From: an uncultured Bacilli bacterium
Lineage (GTDB): Bacteria > Bacillota_I > Bacilli_A > RF39 > UBA660
Length of the DNA stretch: 64,000 nucleotides
Reading direction: 5' to 3'
Assembly (NCBI GenBank): GCA_934096295.1
Contig: CAKOLL010000005.1
Location: forward strand, 51,167-115,166
Shown: one piece after another, positions 27,763 through 37,594 of the stretch
How positions within the stretch are numbered: the first letter of the stretch is position 1
How the letters are laid out: each line of letters opens with the position of its first letter
Translations under genes and position numbers: made by a program
The notes under the pieces: generated by a model
Database searches by the model: none
The model's input: the letters and a program-made list of their open reading frames with translations, nothing else
Told to the model about the DNA's origin: nothing

Positions 27763-27784
27763 AATTATTTCCCGGGAAATAATT
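27763..27784. promoter_or_regulatory. Noc-binding-site-like palindrome 2
   Basis: A second ATTTCCCGGGAAAT, at 27767-27780, within a perfect 22-bp palindrome, 149 bp from the first copy. Confidence 0.85.
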
Positions 27785-27870
27785 TTCATAAAAAGAAACC
27801 ATGTTTTAATAAAAAAATATTTATCACAATCGTATGTTCGCGTCAAAAAAATATTTTATTATTATATTAA

Positions 27871-27886
27871 TGTTTCACGTGAAACA
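27871..27886. promoter_or_regulatory. parS site 1
   Basis: TGTTTCACGTGAAACA, perfect match to the bacterial parS consensus bound by ParB/Spo0J. It is the only copy of the array without an adjacent DnaA-box-like 9-mer. Confidence 0.97.
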
Positions 27887-27977
27887 ATATATATTTATCT
27901 TTACCAACATTCTATTAATTAATCAATCATAATTTCTATTACGTAATATAATAATAAAGAAACATATTATCAACACA

Positions 27978-27993
27978 CGTTTCACGTGAAACA
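27978..27993. promoter_or_regulatory. parS site 2
   Basis: CGTTTCACGTGAAACA, one base off at the outer position. TTATCAACA ends 2 bp to its left (27967-27975). Confidence 0.96.
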
Positions 27994-28112
27994 TACTAGA
28001 AAATACAAAAATTAATACATGATCACATCATAATAATACAAATTCCCAATAATTTTACTACACAAATAAAAAATATCTATTAAATTAACAAATAATAATA
28101 AATTATTAACAA

Positions 28113-28128
28113 TGTTTCACGTGAAACA
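28113..28128. promoter_or_regulatory. parS site 3
   Basis: TGTTTCACGTGAAACA, perfect. TTATTAACA lies 1 bp to its left (28103-28111). Confidence 0.97.
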
Positions 28129-28233
28129 TAAAAAAATTATCAATATTAGTAAAATAAAAAAAAAGAAATTATCAAAAATCAAAGTAACAATAGATATATA
28201 GAATAAGTAAAATATAAACAAATTATCAACGCA

Positions 28234-28249
28234 CGTTTCACGTGAAACA
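28234..28249. promoter_or_regulatory. parS site 4
   Basis: CGTTTCACGTGAAACA. TTATCAACG lies 2 bp to its left (28223-28231). Confidence 0.96.
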
Positions 28250-28372
28250 TCGCATAAAATAACAATATAACACAAGAAATAATTAAATAATCAATAAAAA
28301 ATAATATTCTATAAAAAAAGAAAGATCCAAATACTTATTTAAATGCTTATTAAATAACAAGTTATCAACATA

Positions 28373-28388
28373 TGTTTCACGTGAAACA
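28373..28388. promoter_or_regulatory. parS site 5
   Basis: TGTTTCACGTGAAACA, perfect. TTATCAACA lies 2 bp to its left (28362-28370). Confidence 0.97.
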
Positions 28389-28511
28389 TTAAACTAATAA
28401 TCAAATTAACCATAATTAGTACAATAAATAATATATATTTAATAAAATTAAACGTTAATTCAAATAAATATAATTTTAAAAAATATATAATTATAAACAA
28501 GTTATCAACAA

Positions 28512-28527
28512 CGTTTCACGTGAAACA
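28512..28527. promoter_or_regulatory. parS site 6
   Basis: CGTTTCACGTGAAACA. TTATCAACA lies 1 bp to its left (28502-28510). Confidence 0.96.
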
Positions 28528-28630
28528 TATACTCTATTTCATTAGAATCACTGATAATTAATAATTAGTATTATTAAACATAAAATTATTAATAACAATA
28601 ATATTAAATAATTAAAAATTTATCAACACA

Positions 28631-28646
28631 TGTTTCACGTGAAACG
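28631..28646. promoter_or_regulatory. parS site 7
   Basis: TGTTTCACGTGAAACG, one outer base changed. TTATCAACA lies 2 bp to its left (28620-28628). Confidence 0.96.
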
Positions 28647-28814
28647 TACATAAAATAATTCAAATAATTATAATTATTAAAAAAATATTTACTAAATTGT
28701 TTGTTGATAACTATTAGATCTTATAAAAAAATAATTAATTGCTAAAATTAATATGTGTTATTAATTCATACCTATTATACATTGTATATACCTGATATGT
28801 AATAAAAAAGAGAC

Positions 28815-31331
28815 CTATTCAGTCCCTTCATTTGTAACATTTACAGCTGTTTTCTCAGCCACATTATCTTCCATTTGTGATTGATTAGTTTCTTCTAAAG
28901 AATCATTGTTTTGTTCTTCTTTTTCAACTAAACTTATGGTTGAAACTTTTTGATTATCCTTTAAGTTAATAAGTCTTAACCCTTGAGTGACACGACCTAA
29001 TAAGGAAATTTGATCAAGTGGCATTCTCATTGTCATACCCGAATTAGTCATAATAACAAGTTCTTGATTTTCTTGAACTATTTTTACACTAACTAAATTA
29101 CCATTTTTATCAGTAATATTCATAGCTTTAACACCTTTTGATCCTCTTCTTGTTTGACGATATTCGCTTACTTTAGTTTGTTTACCATAACCTTTTTCAG
29201 TTACAAGCAATATAGTATCTTCTTCTTTAACAATTTCAGAACAAATACATTTGCTTCCATCTAAGGTAATACCCTTAACACCAGAAGCAGTACGTCCCAT
29301 AACTCTAATTTCCCCTTCATTAAATTTAACCATTCTACCACTATCGCTACCTAAAAGTACTAAGTCATTACCAGTTGTTTTCTTAACATCTATTAATTTA
29401 TCATTTTCTCTTAAAGAAATACAAATCTTTCCACTATTTCTAATGTTAGCAAATTCACTAATTAATGTTTTCTTAACAACTCCGCCTTCCGTAGCAAATA
29501 ATAAGTATTTAGATTCTTCTTCACGATTAATTTGAATAACAGCATTAATTCTTTCATCTTTTTCAACTTGAAGCAAATTAACAATTGGAATTCCTTTAGA
29601 TTGACGTGAAAATTCAGGAATTTCATAACCTTTTAATCTATAAACTTTACCTTTATCTGTGAAGAATAAAATATAATCATGTGTTGATAAGTTAATCATG
29701 TGTTCAACAAAATCTTCATCATTAGTAGTCATTCCCTTGATTCCAACGCCACCACGGTTTTGTGACTTAAATGTATCAGATGTAGTTCTCTTTATATAAC
29801 CTTTGTTAGTAAGTACTACCAAGATATTTTCTTCTGGAATTAAAGATTCATCTTCAATATAATCAACCGCAGTCATATCAATTTTTGTACGTCTTTCATC
29901 ACCATATTTATTTTTAATTTCAGTCATTTCATCTTTAATAATACCTAATACCTTATTATTATCAGCTAAAATGCCACGTAAGCGTTCTATTTCGATTCTT
30001 AATGCATTTAGTTCTTCTTCAATCTTTTCACGTTCTAGACCCGTTAAACGACGTAATTTCATTTCTAGAATATTATCAGTTTGAGCTTCAGTTAATCCAA
30101 AACGTTCCATTAACTTAAGCTTTGCTTCACCATCAGCCTTAGACTCTTTAATAATTTTAATAACCTCATCGATATTATCAAATACAATTTGGTAACCTTC
30201 TAAGATATGTACTCTCTTTTCAGCTTTATCTAATTCAAATTGAGTTCTTCTAATAATAACTTCTTGTTGATAATCTACATATTTACTTATTATATCTTTT
30301 AGACCTAAAGTTCTAGGTACACCTTTATCAAGCATCAAGAAGATAATACCAAAAGTCGTTTGAAAAGCCGTATGTTTATATAAATTATTTAAAACTACTT
30401 GAGGATTAGCATCCTTCTTAAGTGTTATAGTTATCTTAATACCATCTTTTAAATCAGTATGATAATCAGTAATACCTTCAAGAACTTTATTATGTACTAA
30501 ATCGGCAACTTTTTGTTTTAAATCTAGAGTATTTACACCATAAGGAACTTCTTCAATTACAATATAATGTCTTCCATTTTTTTCTTCAATTGTTGCTTTA
30601 CTTCTAATAGTTATTGATCCTCTACCTGTTTCATACGCTTTCTTTATTCCAGAATTACCTAGAATAATACCACCAGTTGGAAAATCTGGCCCTTTAATAT
30701 GTTGCATTAATTCTTCCGTAGTAATTTCAGGATTATCAATATAAGCAATACAACCATCAATAACTTCACCTAAATTATGTGGTGGAATATTTGTTGCCAT
30801 ACCAACAGCAATCCCCATTGTTCCATTAACTAAAATATTTGGAAATCTTGAAGGTAAAACTTCAGGTTCTTCAGTTGAATCATCATAATTTGGTAAAAAA
30901 TTAACCGTATTTTTGTTAATATCTCTAACTAATTCCATTGATATCTTTGCTAACTTACTTTCAGTATAACGATAAGCTGCAGCTCTAGGATATTCAATAT
31001 TACCAAAGTTACCATGGCCATCAACAAGTAAATAACGATAGTTAAAATCTTGGGCCATTCTTACCATAGCATCATATATTGATGAGTCTCCATGAGGGTG
31101 ATATTTCCCCATAACGTCCCCAACTATCGTCGCACTCTTACGATGTTTTTTATCTGGTGTTAATCCATTTTCCAACATATCATAAATAATTCTTCTATGA
31201 ACTGGCTTTAAACCATCTCTTAAGTCCGGTAAAGCTCTGGAAATAATTACACTCATTGAATATTCAATAAAAGAAGATTCAATTTCACTTACTATATTAT
31301 TTTCTTCTAATCTATCTCTACTATGATCCAT
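28815..31331 (-). CDS. gyrA: DNA gyrase subunit A
   Basis: 838 residues. It opens with YSMSVIISRALPDLRDGLKPV; the catalytic Tyr is in AAAYRYTESKL, and beta-propeller repeats fill the C-terminal half. The quinolone-determining segment HPHGDSSIYDAM keeps the Ser and Asp of susceptible enzymes. The C-terminal tail (last 40 residues) is acidic and Gln/Asn-rich. GyrA with GyrB adds negative supercoils. It lies 9 bases after gyrB, in the standard recF-gyrB-gyrA order. Confidence 0.98.
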   Translation of the reverse strand: MDHSRDRLEENNIVSEIESSFIEYSMSVIISRALPDLRDGLKPVHRRIIYDMLENGLTPDKKHRKSATIVGDVMGKYHPHGDSSIYDAMVRMAQDFNYRYLLVDGHGNFGNIEYPRAAAYRYTESKLAKISMELVRDINKNTVNFLPNYDDSTEEPEVLPSRFPNILVNGTMGIAVGMATNIPPHNLGEVIDGCIAYIDNPEITTEELMQHIKGPDFPTGGIILGNSGIKKAYETGRGSITIRSKATIEEKNGRHYIVIEEVPYGVNTLDLKQKVADLVHNKVLEGITDYHTDLKDGIKITITLKKDANPQVVLNNLYKHTAFQTTFGIIFLMLDKGVPRTLGLKDIISKYVDYQQEVIIRRTQFELDKAEKRVHILEGYQIVFDNIDEVIKIIKESKADGEAKLKLMERFGLTEAQTDNILEMKLRRLTGLEREKIEEELNALRIEIERLRGILADNNKVLGIIKDEMTEIKNKYGDERRTKIDMTAVDYIEDESLIPEENILVVLTNKGYIKRTTSDTFKSQNRGGVGIKGMTTNDEDFVEHMINLSTHDYILFFTDKGKVYRLKGYEIPEFSRQSKGIPIVNLLQVEKDERINAVIQINREEESKYLLFATEGGVVKKTLISEFANIRNSGKICISLRENDKLIDVKKTTGNDLVLLGSDSGRMVKFNEGEIRVMGRTASGVKGITLDGSKCICSEIVKEEDTILLVTEKGYGKQTKVSEYRQTRRGSKGVKAMNITDKNGNLVSVKIVQENQELVIMTNSGMTMRMPLDQISLLGRVTQGLRLINLKDNQKVSTISLVEKEEQNNDSLEETNQSQMEDNVAEKTAVNVTNEGTE

Positions 31332-31340
31332 ACTAACCTC

Positions 31341-33263
31341 CTAAAAATCCAAATTCTTTGCATATGGTGCATTTTCTTCAATAAATTTACGTCTAGGTTC
31401 AACTTCTTCACCCATTAATTTACTAAATGCTGCATCAGCACTAATAGCATCATCAACAGTAATCTTACGAAGAATTCTATGGTCTATATCCATTGTTGTT
31501 TCATTTAATTCTTCAGCATCCATTTCCCCTAAACCTTTCATTCTTGCTATATCATATCTAACATTTTTTTCATTTAATGTTTTGATATATTCATCTCTTT
31601 CTTCATCATTTAAAACATATTTAATAGTTTGTCCATGTTTTATACAATATAAAGGTGGTTGCGCAGCATAAACATATCCAGCTTCCACAATAGGTTTAAA
31701 GAAACGATAAAATAATGTTAATAACAATACTCTAATGTGAGATCCATCTACATCGGCATCGCTCATGATAATAACTTTATGATATCTCATTTTACTTAAA
31801 TCAAATTCTTGCCCAATACCAGTACCAAAAGCCGTAATAATTGTTTTAATTTCATCATTACTTAAAGCTCTATCCAGTCTTGCCTTTTCAACATTTAAAA
31901 CCTTACCTTTCAAAGGAAGTATAGCCTGTGTCATACTATTTCTACCTTTAATTGCAGAACCACCTGCACTATCCCCTTCGACTAGGAATATTTCACAAAC
32001 ACTTGGATCTTTTTCTTTACAATCAACAAGTTTTCCACCAAAATTAACTATATCTAAGTCACTTTTTCTTCTTGTTGCTTCTCTTGCCTTTTTTGCTGCA
32101 ATTCTACCACGTGATGCACTAATACATTTTTCCACAATAGTTCTAGCTTCATTAGGATTTTCCATTAAGAATCTTTCAAAACCTTGTGAAAATACATCAC
32201 TTGCAATCTTTCTTACTTCACTATTACCTAACTTAGTCTTAGTTTGTCCTTCAAATTGAGGATCTGGATGTTTACAAGAAATAATCATTGTTAAACCTTC
32301 ACGACAATCTTCCCCAATTAAAGCAGCATCATTTTCCTTTAAAATCTTTGCATTTTTAGCATAATTATTAATAACTTTAGTTAAAGCAGTCTTAACTCCA
32401 TCTTCATGAGTACCGCCTTCATAAGTATTAATATTGTTAGTAAATGAATAAATACTTGGTGAATAAGTTTCATTATATTGACAAGCAACTTCAATTTCAA
32501 TCCCATTTTCAGATCCATCCATATAAATTATATCATCATGAATTGGTGTTTTACTCTTATTAAGCATTTCAACATATTCAATAATACCTCCATTATAAAG
32601 GAAAGTATCATGTTTTTCAGGTGTTTCTCTTAAATCATATAAATTAATTCTAAGACCTTTATTTAAGAAAGCAATTTCTTGTAATCTTTTATATAAAGTA
32701 TCATAGTTATATACGGTTGTTTCCGTAAATATTTCTTCATCTGGTTTAAAAATTACCGTACTACCTGTTCTTTCTACATCACAACTATCAATGATTTTTA
32801 ATGGTTCAACTGGATGCCCACCATTTTCAAATCTTTGATAATATACATTACCATCACGATAAATTTTAACCTCAAGCCATTTAGACAAAGCGTTTACAAC
32901 ACTAGCCCCAACGCCATGAAGACCTCCTGAAACCTTATAACCTTCACCACCAAATTTACCACCAGCATGTAGTACCGTAAATATTGTTTCTACTGTTGAT
33001 AACCCTGTTTTAGCATTTATACCTGTTGGTATACCTCTACCATCATCTCTTATTTCAATGATATCGCCTTTATTAATCATAACCTCAATATCATCACAAA
33101 AACCAGCTAATGCTTCATCAACTGCGTTATCCACAATTTCCCAAACTAAGTGATGAAGACCTCTCTCACCAGTTGATCCAATATACATACCAGGTCTTTT
33201 TCTAACTGCTTCAAGCCCTTCCAAAACCTGTATATCACTATCAGTATAATGTGTTTCTTTCAT
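31341..33263 (-). CDS. gyrB: DNA gyrase subunit B
   Basis: 640 residues, full length. GHKL ATPase motifs: VDNAVDEALAG, RDDGRGIPTG, GLHGVGASVVNALS. Toprim motifs: FLVEGDSAGGSA, PLKGKVLNVEKAR and IMSDADVDGSHIR. Ends YAKNLDF like other Gram-positive GyrB. Three bases separate it from recF. Confidence 0.98.
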   Translation of the reverse strand: MKETHYTDSDIQVLEGLEAVRKRPGMYIGSTGERGLHHLVWEIVDNAVDEALAGFCDDIEVMINKGDIIEIRDDGRGIPTGINAKTGLSTVETIFTVLHAGGKFGGEGYKVSGGLHGVGASVVNALSKWLEVKIYRDGNVYYQRFENGGHPVEPLKIIDSCDVERTGSTVIFKPDEEIFTETTVYNYDTLYKRLQEIAFLNKGLRINLYDLRETPEKHDTFLYNGGIIEYVEMLNKSKTPIHDDIIYMDGSENGIEIEVACQYNETYSPSIYSFTNNINTYEGGTHEDGVKTALTKVINNYAKNAKILKENDAALIGEDCREGLTMIISCKHPDPQFEGQTKTKLGNSEVRKIASDVFSQGFERFLMENPNEARTIVEKCISASRGRIAAKKAREATRRKSDLDIVNFGGKLVDCKEKDPSVCEIFLVEGDSAGGSAIKGRNSMTQAILPLKGKVLNVEKARLDRALSNDEIKTIITAFGTGIGQEFDLSKMRYHKVIIMSDADVDGSHIRVLLLTLFYRFFKPIVEAGYVYAAQPPLYCIKHGQTIKYVLNDEERDEYIKTLNEKNVRYDIARMKGLGEMDAEELNETTMDIDHRILRKITVDDAISADAAFSKLMGEEVEPRRKFIEENAPYAKNLDF

Positions 33264-33266
33264 ATT

Positions 33267-34355
33267 TTACTCCTCCTCTAATATACCATCTGTTACTTTA
33301 AATTTTTTCGCATCTTTTATTACTTTTTTACTAATATTTTTTAAATCTGTCGTAGTTATAAATGTCTGAACATTTCTATCAAGCATTCCCAACATATTAG
33401 TAATTTTAACTTTATCTAATTCACTAAACAAATCATCTAAAATAAGTATTGGATAATATCCTTTTATTTCATTAATAACATTAATCTCTGCTAATTTAAA
33501 GGAAATAATAGCATTTTTTCTTTGCCCTTCACTTCCCCATTCTTTCAAATTATTATTATCTAAAATAAATACAATATCATCATGATGAATTCCTTCTAAA
33601 GTCTTACCAACACTAAGTTCTTTTTGATAATTATCTTTATATTTTTTAAACAACATTTCTTCATCTTTTTTCTTAAATGTTGAAACATATCTTACTTTTA
33701 ACGTCCCACTACCAAATATTTTCTCATAATTACTTGTAATATACTTATTTATATTTTCAATAAACTTTTCTCTATACTTACAAATAATGCTTCCATATTC
33801 TATTAATTTTTTAGTTAAAATATCTAAATATGTACTTGTATAATTACCATTAACATACATTCCTCTTAAATAAAAGTTTCTTTGTTTTAAAATTTTTTGA
33901 TAATTAGCTAAAATAATTAAATACTCTTTATATATTTGACTAATTTCAATATTTAACATCTTTCTTCTTTCACTCGGAGCATCATCAATCAATCTTGTAT
34001 CATTTGGATTAAATAAAATAACATTTATTTTAGAAACATAATCACTTATTTTATCTTGTTTCTCTCCATTTATTGTAACAATCTTTCCATCATTACTTAT
34101 TTCTACTCCAAACTCATTTTCATCATTTTTTTTTAAAACACAACCTTTAATCTTAGCTTTTATTTTTCCTTTCTTAATCATCACTTTATCATTATTTATT
34201 CTAAATGATTTAGTTAGTGCTAACGTATATATAGCCTCAATAATATTAGTTTTACCACTACCATTCAAACCATATATAATATTTAAGTCACCAAAAGAGA
34301 TATTTAATGATTCATAATTTCGAAAATTCATTAAAGATAAATTATCTATTTTCAT
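33267..34355 (-). CDS. recF: DNA replication and repair protein RecF
   Basis: 362 residues. Walker A YGLNGSGKTNIIEAIY, ABC-type signature WGSEGQRKNAI and Walker B PILILDDLFSELDK are all visible. RecF helps load RecA at single-strand gaps together with RecR. A leader of about 120 bases containing a TGCCTTA/TAGGGCA stem-loop (34371-34395) separates it from the ComK-like gene; GGGGG precedes the ATG. Confidence 0.96.
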   Translation of the reverse strand: MKIDNLSLMNFRNYESLNISFGDLNIIYGLNGSGKTNIIEAIYTLALTKSFRINNDKVMIKKGKIKAKIKGCVLKKNDENEFGVEISNDGKIVTINGEKQDKISDYVSKINVILFNPNDTRLIDDAPSERRKMLNIEISQIYKEYLIILANYQKILKQRNFYLRGMYVNGNYTSTYLDILTKKLIEYGSIICKYREKFIENINKYITSNYEKIFGSGTLKVRYVSTFKKKDEEMLFKKYKDNYQKELSVGKTLEGIHHDDIVFILDNNNLKEWGSEGQRKNAIISFKLAEINVINEIKGYYPILILDDLFSELDKVKITNMLGMLDRNVQTFITTTDLKNISKKVIKDAKKFKVTDGILEEE

Positions 34356-34474
34356 TAAATTACCCCCTTTAGTGCCCTACATTAAAAATTTAAGGCATTT
34401 TGGTATACCTATACACATAATAATTATATCACAAAAATTACCCCAATAAAAGAAAAATCGAACTTTTTAACAAA

Positions 34475-34903
34475 TTATTCACGAGTTAAATAAACTAACC
34501 ACAATCTACTACATTTTAATAACTGATTATTAAACACCGTAGAACTAATTTTTAAATACTTTTTATAGCCATTTTTAAAAATTATTAACATTCCATTTTT
34601 CTTTTTTTCATAACCACCAATATTGTTAAAATTAATCCACAAAACATTCTTATCATTTTTAACAGGAAAAAATATAATTCTATTTTTTTCACTTATTATA
34701 ATAGGTAATTTATAATAACTACCTAAAATACTTCTACTTCCCTTTATTCTTCCATTCAAAGAACTACCATAATAAATACAACTGATATTTAAAATAGAAT
34801 TTGTTAAATCGCCATTAAAAACTAAATCAGCATCATCTTCTTTTACCAATGTTTTTTCCCCATTAAACTCTATAAAAAGGGTATTATTACTAATCTTAAA
34901 CAT
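34475..34903 (-). CDS. ComK-family competence transcription factor-like protein
   Basis: 142 residues from the ATG at 34903, which has AAGGAGG 7 bases upstream; a longer frame to 34990 has no ribosome site. The core aligns by eye to B. subtilis ComK: YYGSSLNGRIKGSR (ComK FFGSSYAGRKAGTY), YKLPIIISEKNRIIFFP (HKPPIMVDPSNQIFLFP), then WIN near Trp-Ile-Ser, FKNGYKKYLKIS and FNNQL. ComK activates DNA-uptake genes and its own promoter. It occupies the slot of the S4 protein YaaA between dnaN and recF. The C-terminal 40 residues of ComK are missing. Confidence 0.78.
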   Translation of the reverse strand: MFKISNNTLFIEFNGEKTLVKEDDADLVFNGDLTNSILNISCIYYGSSLNGRIKGSRSILGSYYKLPIIISEKNRIIFFPVKNDKNVLWINFNNIGGYEKKKNGMLIIFKNGYKKYLKISSTVFNNQLLKCSRLWLVYLTRE

Positions 34904-35001
34904 AATATCCTCCTTTCTTAATGGGCTATAATAACACATCAATTTTAAAAAATTTGTCGAAAAAAAAAGAACAACGTTCAATTTGTTCAATTTTTCTTAA
35001 A

Positions 35002-36120
35002 TTAGTAAGTTTTTATAGGTAAAATTAACTCAGTTAATGTTTCATCAACAACTGGTTTTATTAAAATTGGTTTATCATCTGTATTTAATAATAACAAGAT
35101 ATTTTCTTCTTTAATAACTTTTAAAGCATCCATCATAAACTTACTTGAAAAAGATATTTCAATTTTTTCTTTATTATTACAATCTATATGTAACTTTTCT
35201 TCAGCATTACCAAGTTCATTACTTGTAGATGTTATAACCATATCTTTATCTTGAATATGCATTTTTATTATATTTTTATCCTTATTTTGAGCAAGTAATG
35301 AAGCTCTATCAACAGCATCATAAAACTCTTTCATATTTAAGTTAATAATATATGCAAAATCATTAGGTATAAAATGACTTGTTTCTGGATAACTTCCACT
35401 TAATAAATTACTTTGAACAAAAATATTTTTATAAACAAATAATATTTTGTTAGTAAATACATAGATTTCCACATTATCATCATCAACAATAATTTTTTCA
35501 AGTTCTGTAATACTTCTACCTGGAATAACAATATTAACTTGTTTAGCACTTGGTACATCTAACTTAATATTTTTCTTTGATAATCTATAAGAATCTGTAC
35601 AAATACATTCTAAAATATCTCCGTTTATTTTAAAGTTAATACCTGTTAATAATGGTCTTACTTCTTGTGTTGATAATGCATAAGATGTTTGATTTATTAA
35701 TTCTCTTAATTTTTCTGAACTAACATTTATTACATCTCCACTTTTATCTATTTGAATATTTGGATAATCATTTGGATTATAACAATTTAATCTATATTGA
35801 TTATTTGGTGTACTAATCTTTATTTTAAGATTATCCTCAACCTCAAAATCAATTACATCACTAGGCATTTTTCTTATCATATCAACAAAATACTTACTTT
35901 GAATAATAATTCTGCCCTTTCCTTCAATCATTTTAATATTTTCATGTGGAATTAATACTTTAATAGTAAGTTCTGAATCACTTGCAACTAATTCCATTCC
36001 ATTTTCACTAATATCAAATACTATCCCATTTAATACTGGAATTGTAGTCCTTTGACTTAAAGCTTTTGTTACATTATTTAAAGCTTCCAAAATAACATTT
36101 TTTTCAATTGTCCATTTCAT
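35002..36120 (-). CDS. dnaN: DNA polymerase III beta subunit (sliding clamp)
   Basis: 372 residues, three-fold clamp architecture, starting MKWTIEKNVILEALNNVTKAL. Conserved ILPGRS-like segment (VIPGRSITELEK) and C-terminal LPIKTY close to the usual LP(I/M)R ending. It tethers polymerase to DNA and follows dnaA by 130 bases; that gap contains two DnaA-box-like 9-mers (36182-36190 TGTTGATAA and 36242-36250 TTATTAACA). Confidence 0.97.
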   Translation of the reverse strand: MKWTIEKNVILEALNNVTKALSQRTTIPVLNGIVFDISENGMELVASDSELTIKVLIPHENIKMIEGKGRIIIQSKYFVDMIRKMPSDVIDFEVEDNLKIKISTPNNQYRLNCYNPNDYPNIQIDKSGDVINVSSEKLRELINQTSYALSTQEVRPLLTGINFKINGDILECICTDSYRLSKKNIKLDVPSAKQVNIVIPGRSITELEKIIVDDDNVEIYVFTNKILFVYKNIFVQSNLLSGSYPETSHFIPNDFAYIINLNMKEFYDAVDRASLLAQNKDKNIIKMHIQDKDMVITSTSNELGNAEEKLHIDCNNKEKIEISFSSKFMMDALKVIKEENILLLLNTDDKPILIKPVVDETLTELILPIKTY

Positions 36121-36250
36121 ATTTTTTCTCCTTCTTTCTTTATTAAGTTTTTTTATTATTATTTATTAATAGCGTTAATAATGTTGATAACTAATGAATT
36201 TGCCTAACTTTAGCTTTTTTTCATTAATTTTTATACCCAACTTATTAACA

Positions 36251-37594
36251 TTATTGTAACTTCATTTTTATTTCTTTCAACACATTATTCAAATTAGGAT
36301 TTGTTTCTAACTCTTCTTTAATTTTATCACATGCTGTAGATACTGTAGAATGGTCACGACCCCCGAATTCTAGCCCAATTTTCTGTAAATTTTCATCTGT
36401 TTCAACCCTACATAAGTACATTGCAATATGCCTTGGTTTAACTACTGTATTCGTTCTTCGCTTACTTTTTAAATCATCCACTGATATTTTAAAGTATTCC
36501 GCAACGGCACTTTGAATCGAAGCTATTGAATTGTTGATAAATATGTTAGTATTAACATAATCATTGAGGGCTTCATTAGCAAAATCCAAAGTAATTTTAT
36601 CAGGAACCATCATTGCCGTGTAAGCTAGCAACCTGTTTATAGTTCCTTCAATGTGTCTAACATCATTAACACATGAATTAGCAATATATTCTATAACATC
36701 TTCATTTAATTTATTTTCAATACTAGTATTTTTAATCTTTGATCGTATTATTTCACATCTTAAGTTGAAATCTGGTGGATAAATATCAACAGGTAATCCC
36801 CACATAAACCTACTACGAAGACGCTCCTCTATTTTTTTTAAGTCATCTGGACTCTTATCACTACTTATAATTATCTGTTTATTTGCTTGATGTAATGCAT
36901 TAAACGTATGGAAAAACTCTTGTTGAGTTTTCTCTGCTTCTACTAAAAACTGAATATCATCAATTATTAATACATCAACACTCCGATACTTATCTTTAAA
37001 ATCATTTGCATATCCCATCTTATTATTACTTGTAGCAATACCTGTAAATTCATCCCTAAACTCATTACTTGTAGTATATAATACTTTCAACTTAGAATGA
37101 TCTTTAATATAATTACCTATTGCTTGCATTAAATGTGTCTTCCCTATTCCACTTCTTCCATAAATAAATAATGGATTGTGAATAGTACCAGGAGCTTCTG
37201 CAACTGCTCTAGCAGATACAAATGCTAACCTATTTGAATTTCCAACCACATAGTTATCAAAAGTAAATTTAGGATTTAAATTAGTATTCCATTCTACTTC
37301 TTTTCCTACAGATTCTTCTGGAACAACAGGTTCTACAAAGTTTTCTACCTCATCATCAGTTATAAACTTAAATGTATAATAAATCCCTGTCATGGCAAAG
37401 AACGAATTAGATATAATATCTTTATATGTTCCACTAAGCATTTGCTTATGAACCTCCATTGGAACTTTTATTGTTACTACATTGTTGACAATAGACAAAA
37501 GCTCTAGTTTTGAAAACCATATATTATATGTTGTATCACTAACTTGAGTTTGAATATCATTTAAAAAACGTAAAAAAAGCTCATCAGTTTTCAA
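36251..37594 (-). CDS. dnaA: Chromosomal replication initiator DnaA
   Basis: 447 residues. Domain I at the N-terminus, AAA+ domain with Walker A GRSGIGKTHL and Walker B DVLIIDDIQF, arginine-rich Box VII RLRSRF, and C-terminal DNA-binding domain with the signature GGRDHSTVSTACDKI. TTG start at 37594 with GGTGAGG just upstream. It binds the DnaA boxes upstream of its own gene and opens the origin. Confidence 0.98.
   Translation of the reverse strand: MKTDELFLRFLNDIQTQVSDTTYNIWFSKLELLSIVNNVVTIKVPMEVHKQMLSGTYKDIISNSFFAMTGIYYTFKFITDDEVENFVEPVVPEESVGKEVEWNTNLNPKFTFDNYVVGNSNRLAFVSARAVAEAPGTIHNPLFIYGRSGIGKTHLMQAIGNYIKDHSKLKVLYTTSNEFRDEFTGIATSNNKMGYANDFKDKYRSVDVLIIDDIQFLVEAEKTQQEFFHTFNALHQANKQIIISSDKSPDDLKKIEERLRSRFMWGLPVDIYPPDFNLRCEIIRSKIKNTSIENKLNEDVIEYIANSCVNDVRHIEGTINRLLAYTAMMVPDKITLDFANEALNDYVNTNIFINNSIASIQSAVAEYFKISVDDLKSKRRTNTVVKPRHIAMYLCRVETDENLQKIGLEFGGRDHSTVSTACDKIKEELETNPNLNNVLKEIKMKLQ

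Larger units (their letters stand above)
27441..28814. other. Gene-free origin-proximal region with Noc sites, parS array and DnaA-box-like motifs
   Basis: About 1.37 kb of very A+T-rich DNA without a credible gene. It holds two Noc-type palindromes (27612-27637, 27763-27784), then seven parS sites between 27871 and 28646. Six carry TTATCAACA-like 9-mers 1-2 bp to their left, at 27967, 28103, 28223, 28362, 28502 and 28620. Oppositely oriented TGTTGATAA boxes flank the array at 27496-27504 and 28702-28710. It is a likely centromere-like segregation locus about 9 kb from the dnaA origin. Confidence 0.9.

Noticed and set aside
27871..28646. Regularly spaced 16-mers that could be mistaken for a CRISPR array
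   Set aside because: The repeats are palindromic parS sites, spacers are 90-125 bp of A+T-rich DNA, and no cas genes are near.
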